In this document: positions 23,616-35,522 of the stretch, one piece after another | Numbering within the stretch: position 1 is the stretch's first letter | Layout: each line of letters opens with the position of its first letter | Assembly: GCA_033085395.1 (NCBI GenBank) | Contig: JANQBS010000013.1 | Location: forward strand, 186,001-250,000 | DNA length: 64,000 nt | Reading direction: 5' to 3' | Source of the DNA: Xanthoparmelia taractica | Taxonomy: Eukaryota > Ascomycota > Lecanoromycetes > Lecanorales > Parmeliaceae | Notes under the pieces: generated by a model | What the model was told of the DNA's origin: nothing | Databases searched by the model: none | What the model saw: only the letters and a program-made list of their open reading frames with translations | Position numbers and translations under genes: made by a program

Positions 23616-25137
23616 GACGGCGATGCTTTTCACAGGGTTTGATGGGCAATATATAATGCAATATATTATGTAAGTTATAGGCAGAAAAGAAAATCCCAAA
23701 TATATTTTGATTATCAAGTTGAAGGGAAAAAGGCCAGTTTCTTTTTGTTTTTGAAAAAAAGAGTTGGAATATTTACAATTACATACTTCTGAGGGGTAGT
23801 TCCCAAGGGATTAGGGTAGCAGGAAGGGAAGGCCCAAGGTAGCAGGGAAAAGAGAAGGAAAATCCGTCTGTACGTCTTGGCCAGTCTCTTTGGTGTCTCG
23901 TCGGTTTGATCGATGGATGGGACGACAAGTGCTAGCCATCGCCGGACCCACACTCACGCCTATGCCTGCCCTTTCCAGCAAAGCGTCAACATTTCTGACG
24001 CCAAAAGTAAAGCGGTAGTAGAGCGAAGGTAAAAGATTAAGGGAAAGGATGATTATGATTATGATTATGACGAACCTGAACAGGTAGGAGATAAGCAAAA
24101 GGGAACCAAGAGAGAAAGAGAGAGAGAGAGAGGGGTAAATGGGAGGAAGGAGGATCAAGTGTGGGGTGATAGTAGTAGTAGTAGTGTATCTATCTATCTA
24201 CACAGTCCGTTGTCCAAGAGGTGTCCGATTGAGAGAAAAAGAACTACACTACTCCAAAGAAACATGCCAAAACCAAAAAGGTAGGTAGGTATAGAATTCC
24301 AAAAGCCACAAGATACACAAGATACTCAAGATACTCAAGATACTTACCACGGCCCTTTTCATCCGAACATTTGGGAGCCCCATGTCTTTCCCTGAAGCTA
24401 CCATCACCTTCCTTTGGACCTGCAAAGTACTGTACGTGCCTCTTCAAAAATGCTACTGTAAGAGCTTATGTGGCGCTCTTGACTCGTTTGGGCAGTTCCA
24501 TCCGACCAACTTCATCCCGACACCACCGATTTCTATCCGTTCATGTGTAAAAAGTATACTTTACCCGACTCATGTCCACTCATATCCACTCATGTTCACC
24601 AAGAGCAAGCAAGAACATCAGCTATCTCATCTAGTAGAACGAGTAAATGCCTTCCACATCAGCCGAAAAGAGAAACTACACGTCAGTGGTCTTCTCTCCT
24701 GCCCTCGGTTAGGACGGTTCGGCAATTATGGAGTCTTATCGCCGCAAACAACTGGATCATGCACAGAGGTTTCGGATGCTTCTGCCACACTCTCGGGTGG
24801 CATCTTTGCACGAGTCAGGTGTTAGTATGAATGCTGGATGCAGAACTGTACTGCACAGCTGCAAAGTTTCTGGCATTTCTTCATGCGGGTTGAGCTAGCT
24901 ATAGAAAATGGCTGAAAAAGAACACATGCATAAATCAAAGAGTGTTGGGGGAGGGGGGGGGGGAGAAATGGGCCAGCCAAGCTCCAGTAACTCCAGCACC
25001 ACCTGCTCCATACACCCATTCAGCCGCACACGGCTCTACAAATCAAACGCCAGAGACCTCCAGTGCAAGTACCCTCGACAAGACCCTATCCACTGCAACC
25101 CTCTACACCTACTCCGACCCATCTCCCCACGCCCTCT
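23616..25137. other. Intergenic stretch rich in simple repeats
   Basis: No gene is supported. It contains GATTAT repeats near 24050-24072, GA-rich sequence near 24110-24133, AGT repeats near 24170-24185, a CAAGATAC-type repeat at about 24308-24345 and a G run near 24950-24963. Confidence 0.5.
24308..24345. repeat. Short tandem repeat, AAGATACNC units
   Basis: Four to five 10-bp units of the type CAAGATACTC lie in tandem in a gene-free region. Confidence 0.75.
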
Positions 25138-25872
25138 CTACCTCTTCACCAGAAGCCAAATCGGTGCTGCCTCACTCTTTCTCTGCGACCAGCCCAATTC
25201 CCTCAATGTCTTCTTCGCCCACTCACTCCCTTGCGTGATCGTCATCCCCGCCGTGAACCTATTATCTCCAAGTTCCTCCATCTCCGTGATACCGAAATCG
25301 TCTCCCTCAGGCGCTCCAAGTCCCTTCATCAAGTCCTTTACCGTCATCACCGTCGGTGCCTTATGCTTGGTGAAGTTGAAAGGGTGTGGGTAATAGCCGT
25401 TGGGAGCGTCACACGGACGAGTGCCATCGATAACGAAGTAGATCGTTGTCAGCTCGCTGGGCGTAATCAAGGTCCATTCCTTTGCAGGCAGGATGTTGCC
25501 ACCAATGTAATTTCCTGGCGTCTTGAACTGTGGAGGGTTTGAGGCTGGTGGGGACGGAGCAGCTATGTGGGGCGTACGCGGTGCCGGAGGTGGCGGAGGA
25601 GGAAATCCTAGATGCATGGTTGGCCAGTGAGTTGGGACTCCGAATCCACGGCCAGTCACTATACCATGGATCAGAATTCGTGGACTGTAGGTAGGTTGGG
25701 ACATCTTACCATCGTTTTGCGGTGCACTGGATGCCGGTGGAGGACTGTGTACGTAGCGGCCAAGGTTGGGTTCAAGCGGTGGGCCTGCTACCGAAACGAA
25801 CAGTCTGCCCGGAGGAATTCCACCGTTAGGGACATTCCCATTCACGGTAACGTATCTTGTTTCTTCCGGCAT
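25138..25872 (-). CDS. Conserved proline-rich fungal protein of unknown function, 244 residues
   Basis: One open frame runs from ATG 25872 to a stop at 25138. The N-terminal half is Pro- and Gly-rich (GFPPPPPPAPRTPHI), suggesting disorder or SH3/WW ligands. The C-terminal ~110 residues look folded: ILPAKEWTLITPSELTTIYF, HKAPTVMTVKDLMKGLG, TLRELGW and a final APIWLLVKR. I recognise this tail pattern from unnamed ascomycete proteins but know no function. No signal peptide or membrane segment is seen. A promoter region of about 2 kb lies upstream. Confidence 0.7.
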   Translation of the reverse strand: MPEETRYVTVNGNVPNGGIPPGRLFVSVAGPPLEPNLGRYVHSPPPASSAPQNDGKMSQPTYSPRILIHGIVTGRGFGVPTHWPTMHLGFPPPPPPAPRTPHIAAPSPPASNPPQFKTPGNYIGGNILPAKEWTLITPSELTTIYFVIDGTRPCDAPNGYYPHPFNFTKHKAPTVMTVKDLMKGLGAPEGDDFGITEMEELGDNRFTAGMTITQGSEWAKKTLRELGWSQRKSEAAPIWLLVKR

Positions 25873-27912
25873 GCTGATGGTGGTGACAAGGAATTAAAGA
25901 CAGAAGTCAAGGAGACGAAGAGAGTGGGAGAAGGTACTGTTGTACAAGAAGCAGGGTCGGAAAGGTAATGTACTGTTCTTGCCTGATGGATGGTGAAAAT
26001 GTGAGGACTGATACTGAAGAATGTTTTGGAAAGGAAGAGCAGATATGCTGGAAAGACAGCTATATATGCCAAAGGACGGCGATGAGGGGCCATAGCAAAG
26101 GCAGTCCTCTGAATGATTGGACACGAGCGAGAGAATCCTCCCAATCATGATACTGTACGATAACATCATTGGGCGGAACAGCACTGTGAGCTTCGGGCAT
26201 GAAACAGGCAGTCATCAACTGTTAACACATTTTTAGAAAATCGCGTCAAAATTGGCAAGGCGGTTCGCTTTCAGACGTTTGCAAAGGCTTGGGGGAAACA
26301 TGAGCCAATATTAGCCATTGGAAAAGCGCTTGGCATCCTGACACATTGGCCGCTTCACTCTTCTTCACCTCTTTCTCAGGCTCCTACTGTTATGTTCGGA
26401 GCTGCAAGAAAGTCGGACCAGGCGGTGCTTAGAGTGTGGCGGTCTTACTGGGTGGGCGGCTGATGGATGGCCCGAGCCAGCACCAATCAGCCAGTGAACG
26501 GCTTTAAGGAGCCCCTGAAGCCTGCCCTCTCTCGAACATTTCATGAGCATGTAACAGAATTCATGCGTTGAGCGCGCGATTACTCTGAATAGAAAATTTG
26601 ATGATTCAGGCGCGTTGCAAATAATAGGTACCCTGGTGATATTTAGCACCTGCTCAATACCACCTAACCTCGCAAGCGAATAGGAAGAGCCGAACCATTC
26701 CGATCAATATCCGGTTGATGAAAACAAAACTAGATGAAAAGAGTGAGCACTTTATTCAAAATCTCCCTGATGCATGCATGCATGATTTTTTGCTGCATTC
26801 TACATCAGCCCATGTCCGAACATCAGCTTAATACATTTGGGAACAGGGATAAGTACCTTCAACTTCGAGCTGAGCATAACAGTCCACTCGTTCCATAAAG
26901 GGTGGGAGACCAGGGATTTGGATGACCTGCTGTAAACGTAAACGTGCAAGAAACCCACCGCTTGCTTCTAGAATCTCGCTCCAAACCTCGCGGCACATGG
27001 AGCCCCCCACCCAACCCCCGCGAGAGAGATGACGATGGTGATGAAAGCGAAATGCTCGTGCTATCGAAGGGCTGCAGCAATGCGTCAAAGATGAAACGCG
27101 GCCGCAGACATGGACGTGGGATTCTCTCCTCTCGTGTTTATAGTATAATTGTGATTTATTCACGGTTCCACATCTAAATCTAATCTCTCTCTCTTTGTCT
27201 CTCTCTACACCGCTCCTCCGTGCACGTGCAATCAACAACGTATCCGTCTGGACTTTGGACTTTCTTGGATAAGGTAGTTATCTCATTCCGTCCCACCGAC
27301 GATGTGGATTCTTGGTGCCGCGAGTTGGAGGGGGGGGAAAGTTAATGATATGAATGAATGAATGCATGAATAGATAAAAGTCTACTCAACGTTTAACAAG
27401 GGGAATGTGTACGCTGGTTACATAATAATTGTGATTATAAGTTTCTCTTGAAACCAGACGTTATACCGGTACCTTAGAGCCAGTCACTGGGTTCAGGGAT
27501 AACTAGCGCGGGTCTATGAGGATGATTCTAATTATCGAGGCGGGGGGGGGGGGTTCATGGGTGAGTGTTCTGATATCAGGGGTTTGAGTCATTCGAAGGA
27601 GGGCAAGAAGCGCAGGAGGAAATCAAAAGGCAGATAGCATTGGCGTTGGTGTGAGGGAGAACGATCTAATGAAATGCTATGCTGACAACATTGTACGAGT
27701 ACATGAACGTGCATTGCCTCTGGGCTTTCTTTGAACTGTGAAGCATTGACAGTTCCTAACCCCCTTATTCTACGTACACCATTGCTTTTCCCTGATAAGG
27801 TGACGCATCAACCAACCCCGTCGGCTATGGATGCAACTCCAGAAAAGAAACTTTGGTAGTCGCCCGTTGTAAGGTATAAGTAGCATAGAATAATGAGATG
27901 GTAGTCGCTGAA
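25873..27912. other. Gene-free stretch of about 2 kb
   Basis: It lies between the start of the proline-rich gene and the stop of CFT2. Only short, compositionally odd frames occur. Visible elements are GCATGCATGCATG near 26771, a CT-rich tract at 27180-27210 and a G run at 27542-27553. Confidence 0.5.
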
Positions 27913-30900
27913 TCAGCCTCCAGCAATAACAGCCAAGCCGTCATAAATCTTCTGCTTAACCGCATAGAAAGACCCCTCCAGGTTCCGAGTCCGTAGCTCT
28001 GGTAGATTCAGACCGCCTCCCTCGACCTCCACTCTTCCAGTGCCCGACTTACGCACTGCAACAAGTCCATCAACCAGGAGCGTTCCTTCGCCTCGGAATT
28101 CCGCCGTGTGTCCCGTAGATTGAAGAATCTTTCTTAGATCTGCTAACCGCAGGTCGCCCACGTGAAGGGGCTGAGCGACAGAACGCGTGGCAGCGACCAT
28201 GCTCGTAGGAAGAACATCAAGCGTCGGTGCAGACTCAGGTGCTTTCTCCGAGGCTGCGGCAACGTCATGGAGCTTAGACTCCTCCTTTTCGTCAGTGAGG
28301 AACTTTGGCTTCTTCCTGCTGCCAGGATCCGTTGATCCTTCTTCAAGTGTAGCGGCCGCCAAGTGACCCATCAGGGTGACAACGCTTCGGCCTTTCACAT
28401 TCTGCCAACGGAGGCGACGTACAAGAGCTTCGCTAAGCTTCACAGTCCAGGCGTTCGTATCGACACTGGCGTCAATGGTCTGGCCATTGGAAGGTGTAAA
28501 CACAGGGTCGACGTTCTTGCCGCTCCCTTCTACCGCTTCAATCTTGAGCTTCTGCCTGCTGTCATCCGCAAGGGACTTTGTCTCCGAAGCATTTCCGGAA
28601 ACGAGTATGAGTTTTTTGGGTTGTATCAGAGGGATGAGATTGGATAGACTTCGCTGGTCGTGAAGTCCAGCAAAGTCAATATATCCAATTTTCAGATTCG
28701 CTTCGATGGATTGACTCTTAAATGTTATCTTGGAAGGGCTGGCCTCAAGCTCTTCTGGCTCATCTTCCGACTCACCAAGCGAGTCTTCTTCCTCGACTCC
28801 ATTGCGACCATTGACGGTGGAGGCACCGGTGCCGTTAGCCAGCGCTTCGTTGCCCGAAGGCGTTGCTGGTTGCCGTTTTTTGTTTGGTCCATCGGCCTGT
28901 CGTCCGCTGTCCCCCTGCATACCCGAGTCCTGCCACTTTCGCTTCTGGCCGAGACCATCTTGCTTCCGAGGTCCATTATCTCGCATGTCTCGGCCGTCAA
29001 CTTCATCCCGCTCCTCAGCCCGTAGATAGTCCTCAGGCCTGATCAGATCGCCAAAGTCATCACCGCGCCGCCGCTTATTGACGAAGGGGAACATTTGCTC
29101 TCTTCCTTTCTTGCCGCGAACGTCATAGTCATACACCCCTGGCTGCCGTAACAGTACGTTCACGCCTATTACCTCCTTTCCCAAGTCCGTTTTGTTACGG
29201 TTGAAGCGCGCAGTCTTGGCGGAGGTGTTGAGGGCTTTCCCTTGCCGCTCTGAATCTGACTCTTCGGAAGAGGAAGAGCTTGTGGATGATGTGTCGTCAA
29301 CGGCATCAGCCGAGGCCTCCAGAGCTGCCCCATTGCTCAATCGTGAGAAGCCTTGCGATTGCCTCCGCGATGCAAGATACTGTTGGTAGATCAACAATTC
29401 CTTTCCTTCTAGAGGCACTCTTTGAGCATCCTTAAAGAGAAGATTTTGGCCGCCTGCGTAGACTTGGTCAACGTTCTGGCCATCTTGTCCCGTCTCCGTA
29501 GCCACACCATATCTCCGCCCGTGATACCATTCCAATAGCGTACTTCTAAGACCATCCTTGAACCCATTCTCGTTGCTCTCGCTGCCATTGTCTTCAGTAA
29601 GAATGATTAGATTTGCGGGATCTGATGCGATACCCTGTAATATTTCCCTAGAGAAACCCCATTCGAGCGAGCTATCGCTGGCGAGGATGACTCGAGGGGC
29701 TTTAGTCGACATCATCTTCTCGATGCGTTTGCGGTGCTCGAGGAGCTTCAAGTACTTGAAATCGAAAGGAGTATTGGATCTACCTGATGACTGACCTGCA
29801 GGGTCTTGGTTCGGCGTGTGCTTGCTGGTGTTTCGCTTATGCTGTCGATTGCTACTGTTACTATGCTCGTTTTCAAGTTCCCGGGCAACACCCTCGTCCA
29901 TCCACTCAAGCATACTCCGTGCGTATCTCATTGTCGCGCCAACATTTCTGCTTGCTAGGTATAGCTTTGTCTTCTTCAAGGGACTGTCGCTCGTAGTATC
30001 CGAGCATTCTTTCCGCCATGCTTGTTCCAGGATGTACGCTAATTCCAGCACTCTTGCGCTGGTATCTGTAGGAATCAGGACCGCCCCTCCATTGGCCACA
30101 GTAGTCCGTATCATGTCTAGAAGCACGTCATCTCGTTTCTTGCGCCCACCTGCAATAGCATTCTTCTCTGCTCCTCTCGCACTACATATCATAGCTGTCG
30201 GCCTGTGAAGCTCTGCAATCACCTCGGCGCCTCCGCCGCCAGAACCCCCCAGCCACGCAGCACCAGCAAGCACGTTCTCTCGAGCTTGATTCCAGTCCAC
30301 TGCGTAGACGATGGATTCCATGCCATGCCGTATGCTCCATATCGTGCCGCCCAACGTGTGACCTGCATTGTAAGCGGTTATAGTCAAATCGTTCAGTGGT
30401 GGTGAGAAAGGCGACGGTAAAGGTTGGTGAGGTTGAGAGTATTTGAGCGAATGGATGAGGGCGAAATAGGAGGCAATCTCTTCGGATGTAGGTGGTTGTA
30501 GAAGGATTTGGGGGAAGCTTGGAGTGCTGGAGGAAGAGTAGTTGAAAGAGCCGTCTTGAAGGGAGCTTTGAGGTATTATTGTCGAGGCCAGGGGCGTAGA
30601 GGAGTAGATGTCTTGTAAAAGCGTGCGGCCGAGTGAGATGACAGGCGATGTGGCGTAAATGGGTATCTGAGTGAAGGACGGTATATGTTTGCAGCAATGA
30701 GCGAAGGCTCCTATATGTGCTGGGGTGGCATGGGTGAGGAGGACGATGGATAGCGAAGATACATGTCTATACCAGAGGCTGTCAGTCAAAAGTACGTACA
30801 CAGCATTGACTCTGAAGGGCGTGCACTGATCATGAATACTCTGATTGCATTTGTTTGTGTACATAGAATACAAAGCATTGATACTGTGTCACTCATAGAG

Positions 30901-31084
30901 TGGCATGGAAAAGTCCAATCCCCGTACAAGTAACCTACCTCTCCAGGTCCTTCAGCTTCGAGACATCGAAGTCTGCATCCCATCCAACGTCTATGAGAAC
31001 CTTGACTCCCCCGTCCAATTCTAATAAGGACTGAGATGCTGACGAAGTGGACTGAGCTCCCAAGAGGGGCGTAAATTGAAACAT
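27913..31084 (-). CDS. CFT2: Cleavage and polyadenylation factor subunit CPSF100/Cft2
   Basis: Exon 1 is 31084-30939 and exon 2 is 30766-27913, separated by a 172-bp intron; 999 residues. The N-terminus MFQFTPLLGAQ and LLELDGGVKVLIDVGWD are typical Cft2. The metallo-beta-lactamase signature is degenerate (LTHATPAHIGAF in place of HxHxDH), in line with CPSF100 being the inactive partner of CPSF73. NAGHTLGGTIWSI and AVDWNQARENVLAG belong to the beta-CASP core. A long acidic Ser/Glu insert (DDTSSTSSSSSEESDSERQ) and a charged linker precede the C-terminal region KIGYIDFAGLHDQRS. It acts in nuclear pre-mRNA 3' end formation. An upstream in-frame ATG at 31126 is less likely. Confidence 0.95.
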
Positions 31085-31522
31085 GTTCTGTCTTGCACCT
31101 CCCCGGATCCCCAGACTTCGTGTCACCTCATACTCATGAAAATCAGCGTCTGATTAAGGGAGAATGGTGACTCGAAGAGATGATGATAAAAGCCTGGTAA
31201 GGTAGGTAAGAGCGTAGTAGTCTGGATCTTATTGAAGGAATGAAGCTTCGGATCAGCCCTAGGTAGTTCTAATCTTAGAATAGCGCGAAATGAGGTCCGA
31301 GCATTGCGGCTCAAGAGATCAAGGGGCCACAACTTTATATGTAGTTATGTACAAGTATAAGGTAGCGTAGATAAATTGAATGCATTGATTGAAGCTCGAA
31401 GCCAGTTACACTATACATTTCCTACGACTATGCTTTGTAAGCTCTCGATAAGTGCAAACGAACATGTTAATCTCTGACACTTATGTGGCTCCCCATTCAG
31501 TTGCAGTCAATATCGCCGAGGC
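31085..31522. other. Intergenic, CFT2 promoter and oxidase 3' end
   Basis: A short AT-rich spacer between tandem minus-strand genes. No gene is seen. Confidence 0.5.
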
Positions 31523-33357
31523 TCAGAAATTCCCGTTCCTCCACACGAATGTGAAGCCATCTTTAGAGTATTTTTTGCTGCTGACACTGATCTGGCGTCC
31601 CATTAGCCGAGGTCCGGAGAAGAACACGCCCACCTTTCCCGGAGAAGCGTGCAGGTTGCAGATGGATTCGAACACCATGTCCCAATCAGGCCGACCAAGA
31701 ATTGTTGGTGTCCGCAGCCCCGTAACGGCGCCCTGCTTTGCATAGGTATCATATTTGACGACGTCTGAGGCTCCCTGAGACTGAACCTTGCCAGTGAGAT
31801 ACTAGTAGAGTCAGTCATCTATTCCCTCATCACTAGAAGGTTTGACTTGCCGTGTGGATTTCTATGTTGCCGTCCAGATCTTGCGCTTCGATTGCCCTAA
31901 GCAATGACATGAACCATTCAAATGCGCCAATGTCGCGGCATACCCAAAAGAAGTAGATCTTCCCAAGAAAAGACTTCTGGTGAGGGTAGTTCATTCGGTA
32001 CCAGATGCTCTTGAGAATTGAAGCGAACGGCATGATTCCCGTCCCAGCTCCTATAAGCACGGCAATCTTGTACTCAAAGATGTCTTCCCACGCACCACCA
32101 TAAGGTCCATCAATGAATACCCGCGGCAGAGGTCTGCGAATTGCAGGATCCACGTCCAGTATGGCAGCCTTTTGATCAATGCCAATCACCTTGGACGCGA
32201 GAATGTCGTTTGCTTCCCCTTGGTGCTTGAAATCGCACCCAACTGCGGCAGCTATTGAATTAGTGAAATTGCTTGTGCAATGGATGTGGACAGATAAGTA
32301 ATCTTCCTCAGCAGCGCTGGTAAGCAGGAAAGGACGGTATTGCCAAAGGGAGACTTCTGGGCAGCAGAGATGAATGTACTAGGTTAAATGTCAGAACGAG
32401 GATTGGCAAAGAACATGGATGACATACCTGCCCAATCTTCATTCTTGTCTTTTCTTTCTTAACCTGAATTTCAACCACGTTACAAGGGTGCCGAATGACC
32501 TTCGATATGTAGGCCTTGTAACTCGCGAGTACTTCTTTCTTTATTCTTTCCACCAGCAGGTAGCCGAAACCTCCATACATCAGCCACTGCCAAATAGAAC
32601 CGTAGCTGACACCGCACTTGCTGGCACCATTTGGGCCCTTGTCTTCCTTGACCATGCAGCAAATACTGTGCACAGTTGAGACAACGAAGAAAATCACGAA
32701 TAGGTGATGGACGTAGTAGAATCGTTCAAAATTGGCAAGCCGAAATGATTTGAGTGAGGTGACGGCAATGAGTCCGAGGATAATGAGCATCACATATCCA
32801 GACCAACCTGGTATAGTGCCGAAGTTAAGTGCAAGAAAGCCTTTGAAGCCCAAGTCATTCTTCACAGCTAGCGAGGCAAAGTTGATCCAATGGCTAATTG
32901 TATGTACCGAGGCAAAGAAGACCAAATACCAGCCTACTGGCCTGTGAAAAAGGATGCTGGTATCATAGTGGACAGCAGCACTAAGAGGGGTCCGTTTCAG
33001 AATCGAGGTCAGTGTCTGACAGACTGGAAATGTGAGAATGGCGAGATCGAAGTAGAGGACCGAAGCGGCAGCGTTGGCGATTGGCAAGGTCATCCCAAAG
33101 GTAGACTTGGCGAGCGTAAGATGCTCCTTGGTGTAGGAACCCCAGAAGCTGTAAGAGAAGATCATGACGTGGAGAAATACGAGTATGGCTTGGAGGAGGT
33201 ATCGAATGTCTGTGTCGACCATCCAAAGACCGACTCCTGCTTTCTCTGAGGTAGCTATCGGTCCTGGGGCTCCGTCGTTGGATATCAACATCCTGGACAA
33301 AGCAGGCAAGCTTGAAGTCTCCTCCTTCTCGTAGAGGTCACTGCTTGACTCGGACAT
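31523..33357 (-). CDS. Fungal NADPH oxidase (Nox), NoxB-like but divergent
   Basis: Exons 33357-32428, 32378-31851 and 31801-31523 give 578 residues. A cytosolic head of about 45 residues precedes the TM region. Haem-ligand His residues lie in VHTISHW and YYVHHLFVIFFVVSTVHS. The dehydrogenase half has GQYIHLCCPEVSLWQY, VFIDGPYGG, GAGTGIMPFASILKSIWYR and a terminal VGVFFSGPRLMG...NGNF. The length and N-terminal extension resemble NoxB more than NoxA. The normally invariant FAD motif HPFT is RPFL here. The last intron is GC-AG (ACG|GCAAGT). The enzyme family makes superoxide at membranes during differentiation. Confidence 0.9.
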
Positions 33358-34031
33358 GCTTGGGTATGGTGCAAGGAAAGCGTTCAATTTCGCACACAAT
33401 AGAAGTTTGGCGACCGTAGGCCTTAAGAGTAAGACCAAAGGTGGTACGGACAATAGAGGCAGTAAGGTATCAAGCGCTGGTAGCAGGTTTGAGTAATGGA
33501 GACGGAACAGGATGTTGAAGCAAAAGAAAATTAAAATTTGGGGGGAAGGCGCGACTTCTTGACAAAGTGGTAGAGATTCGGCAACCACAAGAATGCACTG
33601 ACCGTGAGATAGCAGCTGCCTCACTGCATAGAATTGCAAGAGATGGCGTCGTCAGATGCCTATCAGGTTGGCACGGCCAAGACTGCGGCAAATCAGCTTT
33701 TGGCTGTCTACGATTATATTCACAGTATATGTTCAGTGGAATGGGGTCATGCAACGGCAATCATTGCTACCTTAGATACACTCCTGACGCTCCCATGTTT
33801 CGTAACCCGCATGCATGTATAAATTAAACCCCCAGAGATCCGAGCTCATTGCTACGAGCTATCGCTGAAGCTGTAGACAGAGGAAAGTCGGAACCCTTCA
33901 CTGCTTGTCGATGATGATGCCTGGTTAAGATATACTGTGGACCAGCCTCCCGACGAGTGATCCACAAAGAGGACATAAGCTAGCTGAGGTCCAGTATGCT
34001 AAACCATCCCATCCCACTTCCCCGCCGCTGT
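33358..34031. other. Intergenic, Nox promoter and Ubc4 3' end
   Basis: The frame upstream of the Nox ATG stays open to 33639 but encodes Leu- and Pro-rich sequence without family match. It is taken as 5' leader. Nothing else is seen. Confidence 0.5.
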
Positions 34032-34868
34032 CTAGATGGCATACTTCCTAGTCCATTCCCTCGCTGTCGACTCATACCTCGAACGGTCAGTTTTGTAAAC
34101 ATGGGCGATTTCGGGTACCAAAGGATCATCAGGGTTGGGGTCTGTGAGCATGGAGCATATGGATAGGAGCACTAGGACACACATCATTAGCCTAAGGTCG
34201 CATATAGTGACACTTCTTCCGCGCAAAGACGGAAACAATATGTAGTACCTTTTGAGATGGTCAAGGCTGGGCTCCACTGGTCTCGCAAAATGTCAAGGCA
34301 TATGCTACCGTTGGAGTTGATGTTTGGGTGGTAGATGCGTGTAGTGAAGTTGACCTTCGGAGGCTTGAAGGGGTAGTCGGTAGGGAAGTGTATCGCGAGA
34401 AAGAAGACACCTCCCGAATATGGGCTATCACCCTGCAGTTGTCCATCAGCTCCAGACCAACCAGCATTCTGACCAACTCGGCCGGAGGCCAAATATTCTT
34501 TCAACGAAGCACGACGATGGGGCTTGACGTACGGGTCCCATGATAGTCGCTTGCCAGTGAAACTATATAGAGGCGAAGAGTTTAGCCGGTGGTCTCTGAA
34601 CGAATGTGGAGTCTGCAACATGTGCAGCAATCCAACCTCATTCTTTCGGTGATGGCCGGAATCACATACCAGATCATCGCCAATAGGACCTGCTGAGCAC
34701 GAAGAAGGAGGATCACTGTAACATCCCCGTAAGTATGAATATCTTCTTGATATATGCAAACGGCTTCGGCTTGAGGCTGAGTACAAAGACGGGGCGTGGG
34801 GCGGGCCTTGGAGGGTCAACGTACCGACCGAGATCTGTAAGCTCCTTGTTAATTCTCTTGAGAGCCAT
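34032..34868 (-). CDS. UBC4: Ubiquitin-conjugating enzyme E2, Ubc4/UBE2D type
   Basis: Five exons (34868-34825, 34715-34670, 34562-34533, 34432-34249, 34171-34032) give exactly 147 residues, the UBE2D length. The sequence starts MALKRINKELTDLGRDPPSSCSAGP and contains DDLFHWQATIMGPGDSPYSGG, the catalytic region NGSICLDILRDQWSPALTISKV with active-site Cys, and DPNPDDPLVPEIAH before the C-terminal helix. Exon 3 is only 30 nt. Known role: ubiquitin transfer with many E3 ligases in turnover of short-lived and misfolded proteins. It is divergently arranged with the transporter gene at 35523. Confidence 0.96.
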
Positions 34869-35522
34869 GTTTCTGGAAGTGTGTGTATTTTACGGTGTAA
34901 GGTGATGGAGACAGGTCGCGGGAGAGAACGAGGGATGTTATTGTTGTAGTATGGTGAGGGTTGAGTTGTATGGTGGTAAGATCTCGTGGTTGGTAAGGGC
35001 CAAGGAGCCAAGCCTTGTTCGTTAGCGTCCTATTCTTAATGCCTGAGGGCGGCGAAAGTGACGCAAATCTTTTGAGCCTATTAAATCTATATTTATTACA
35101 TACGGTATTCGTTCAATATTACTCGCACCACTGCAAAGGGGCTTTGCTGAAGGGCTAGTATATGGAATTGAAGTAATGGATTAAGAGATCAGAATGGAAA
35201 AAATATGTTAGCAAACATTCGGGAATGGGCGGCTCGAATCATATGTAGTTGTGTGAGTACTTGACAATCTACTGGTAGTCTTCGAGTATCGGGTGGCGGG
35301 GGAAAGAATGCAAGGCGCATTGCATGCATTCACAAAACGATAGGGCATGTTCTTGCCTGTTGTCTTCGTGACAGACAATTACTCTCTGTATCCTAAATCA
35401 ATAACGCTTCACTGACAGGTGGGGGATATATTCCAAACATCAAAGCCTATCCACTCATTCGACGAGGCAGGGCACTTTCGAGCTAGAAGTATCTCCAACA
35501 GCTCGTGCAAGATACTGTCAAC
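34869..35522. other. Divergent promoter region
   Basis: This is the spacer between UBC4 (-) and the SLAC1-type transporter (+). AT-rich segments lie near 35080-35110. No gene is seen. Confidence 0.5.

Noticed and set aside
28660..29029. Plus-strand frames of about 95-121 codons
   Set aside because: Antisense to the charged linker of CFT2.
32308..33639. 443-codon frame starting upstream of the Nox ATG
   Set aside because: The first 94 codons have no family counterpart and the last ones read into an intron; 33357 is the better start.
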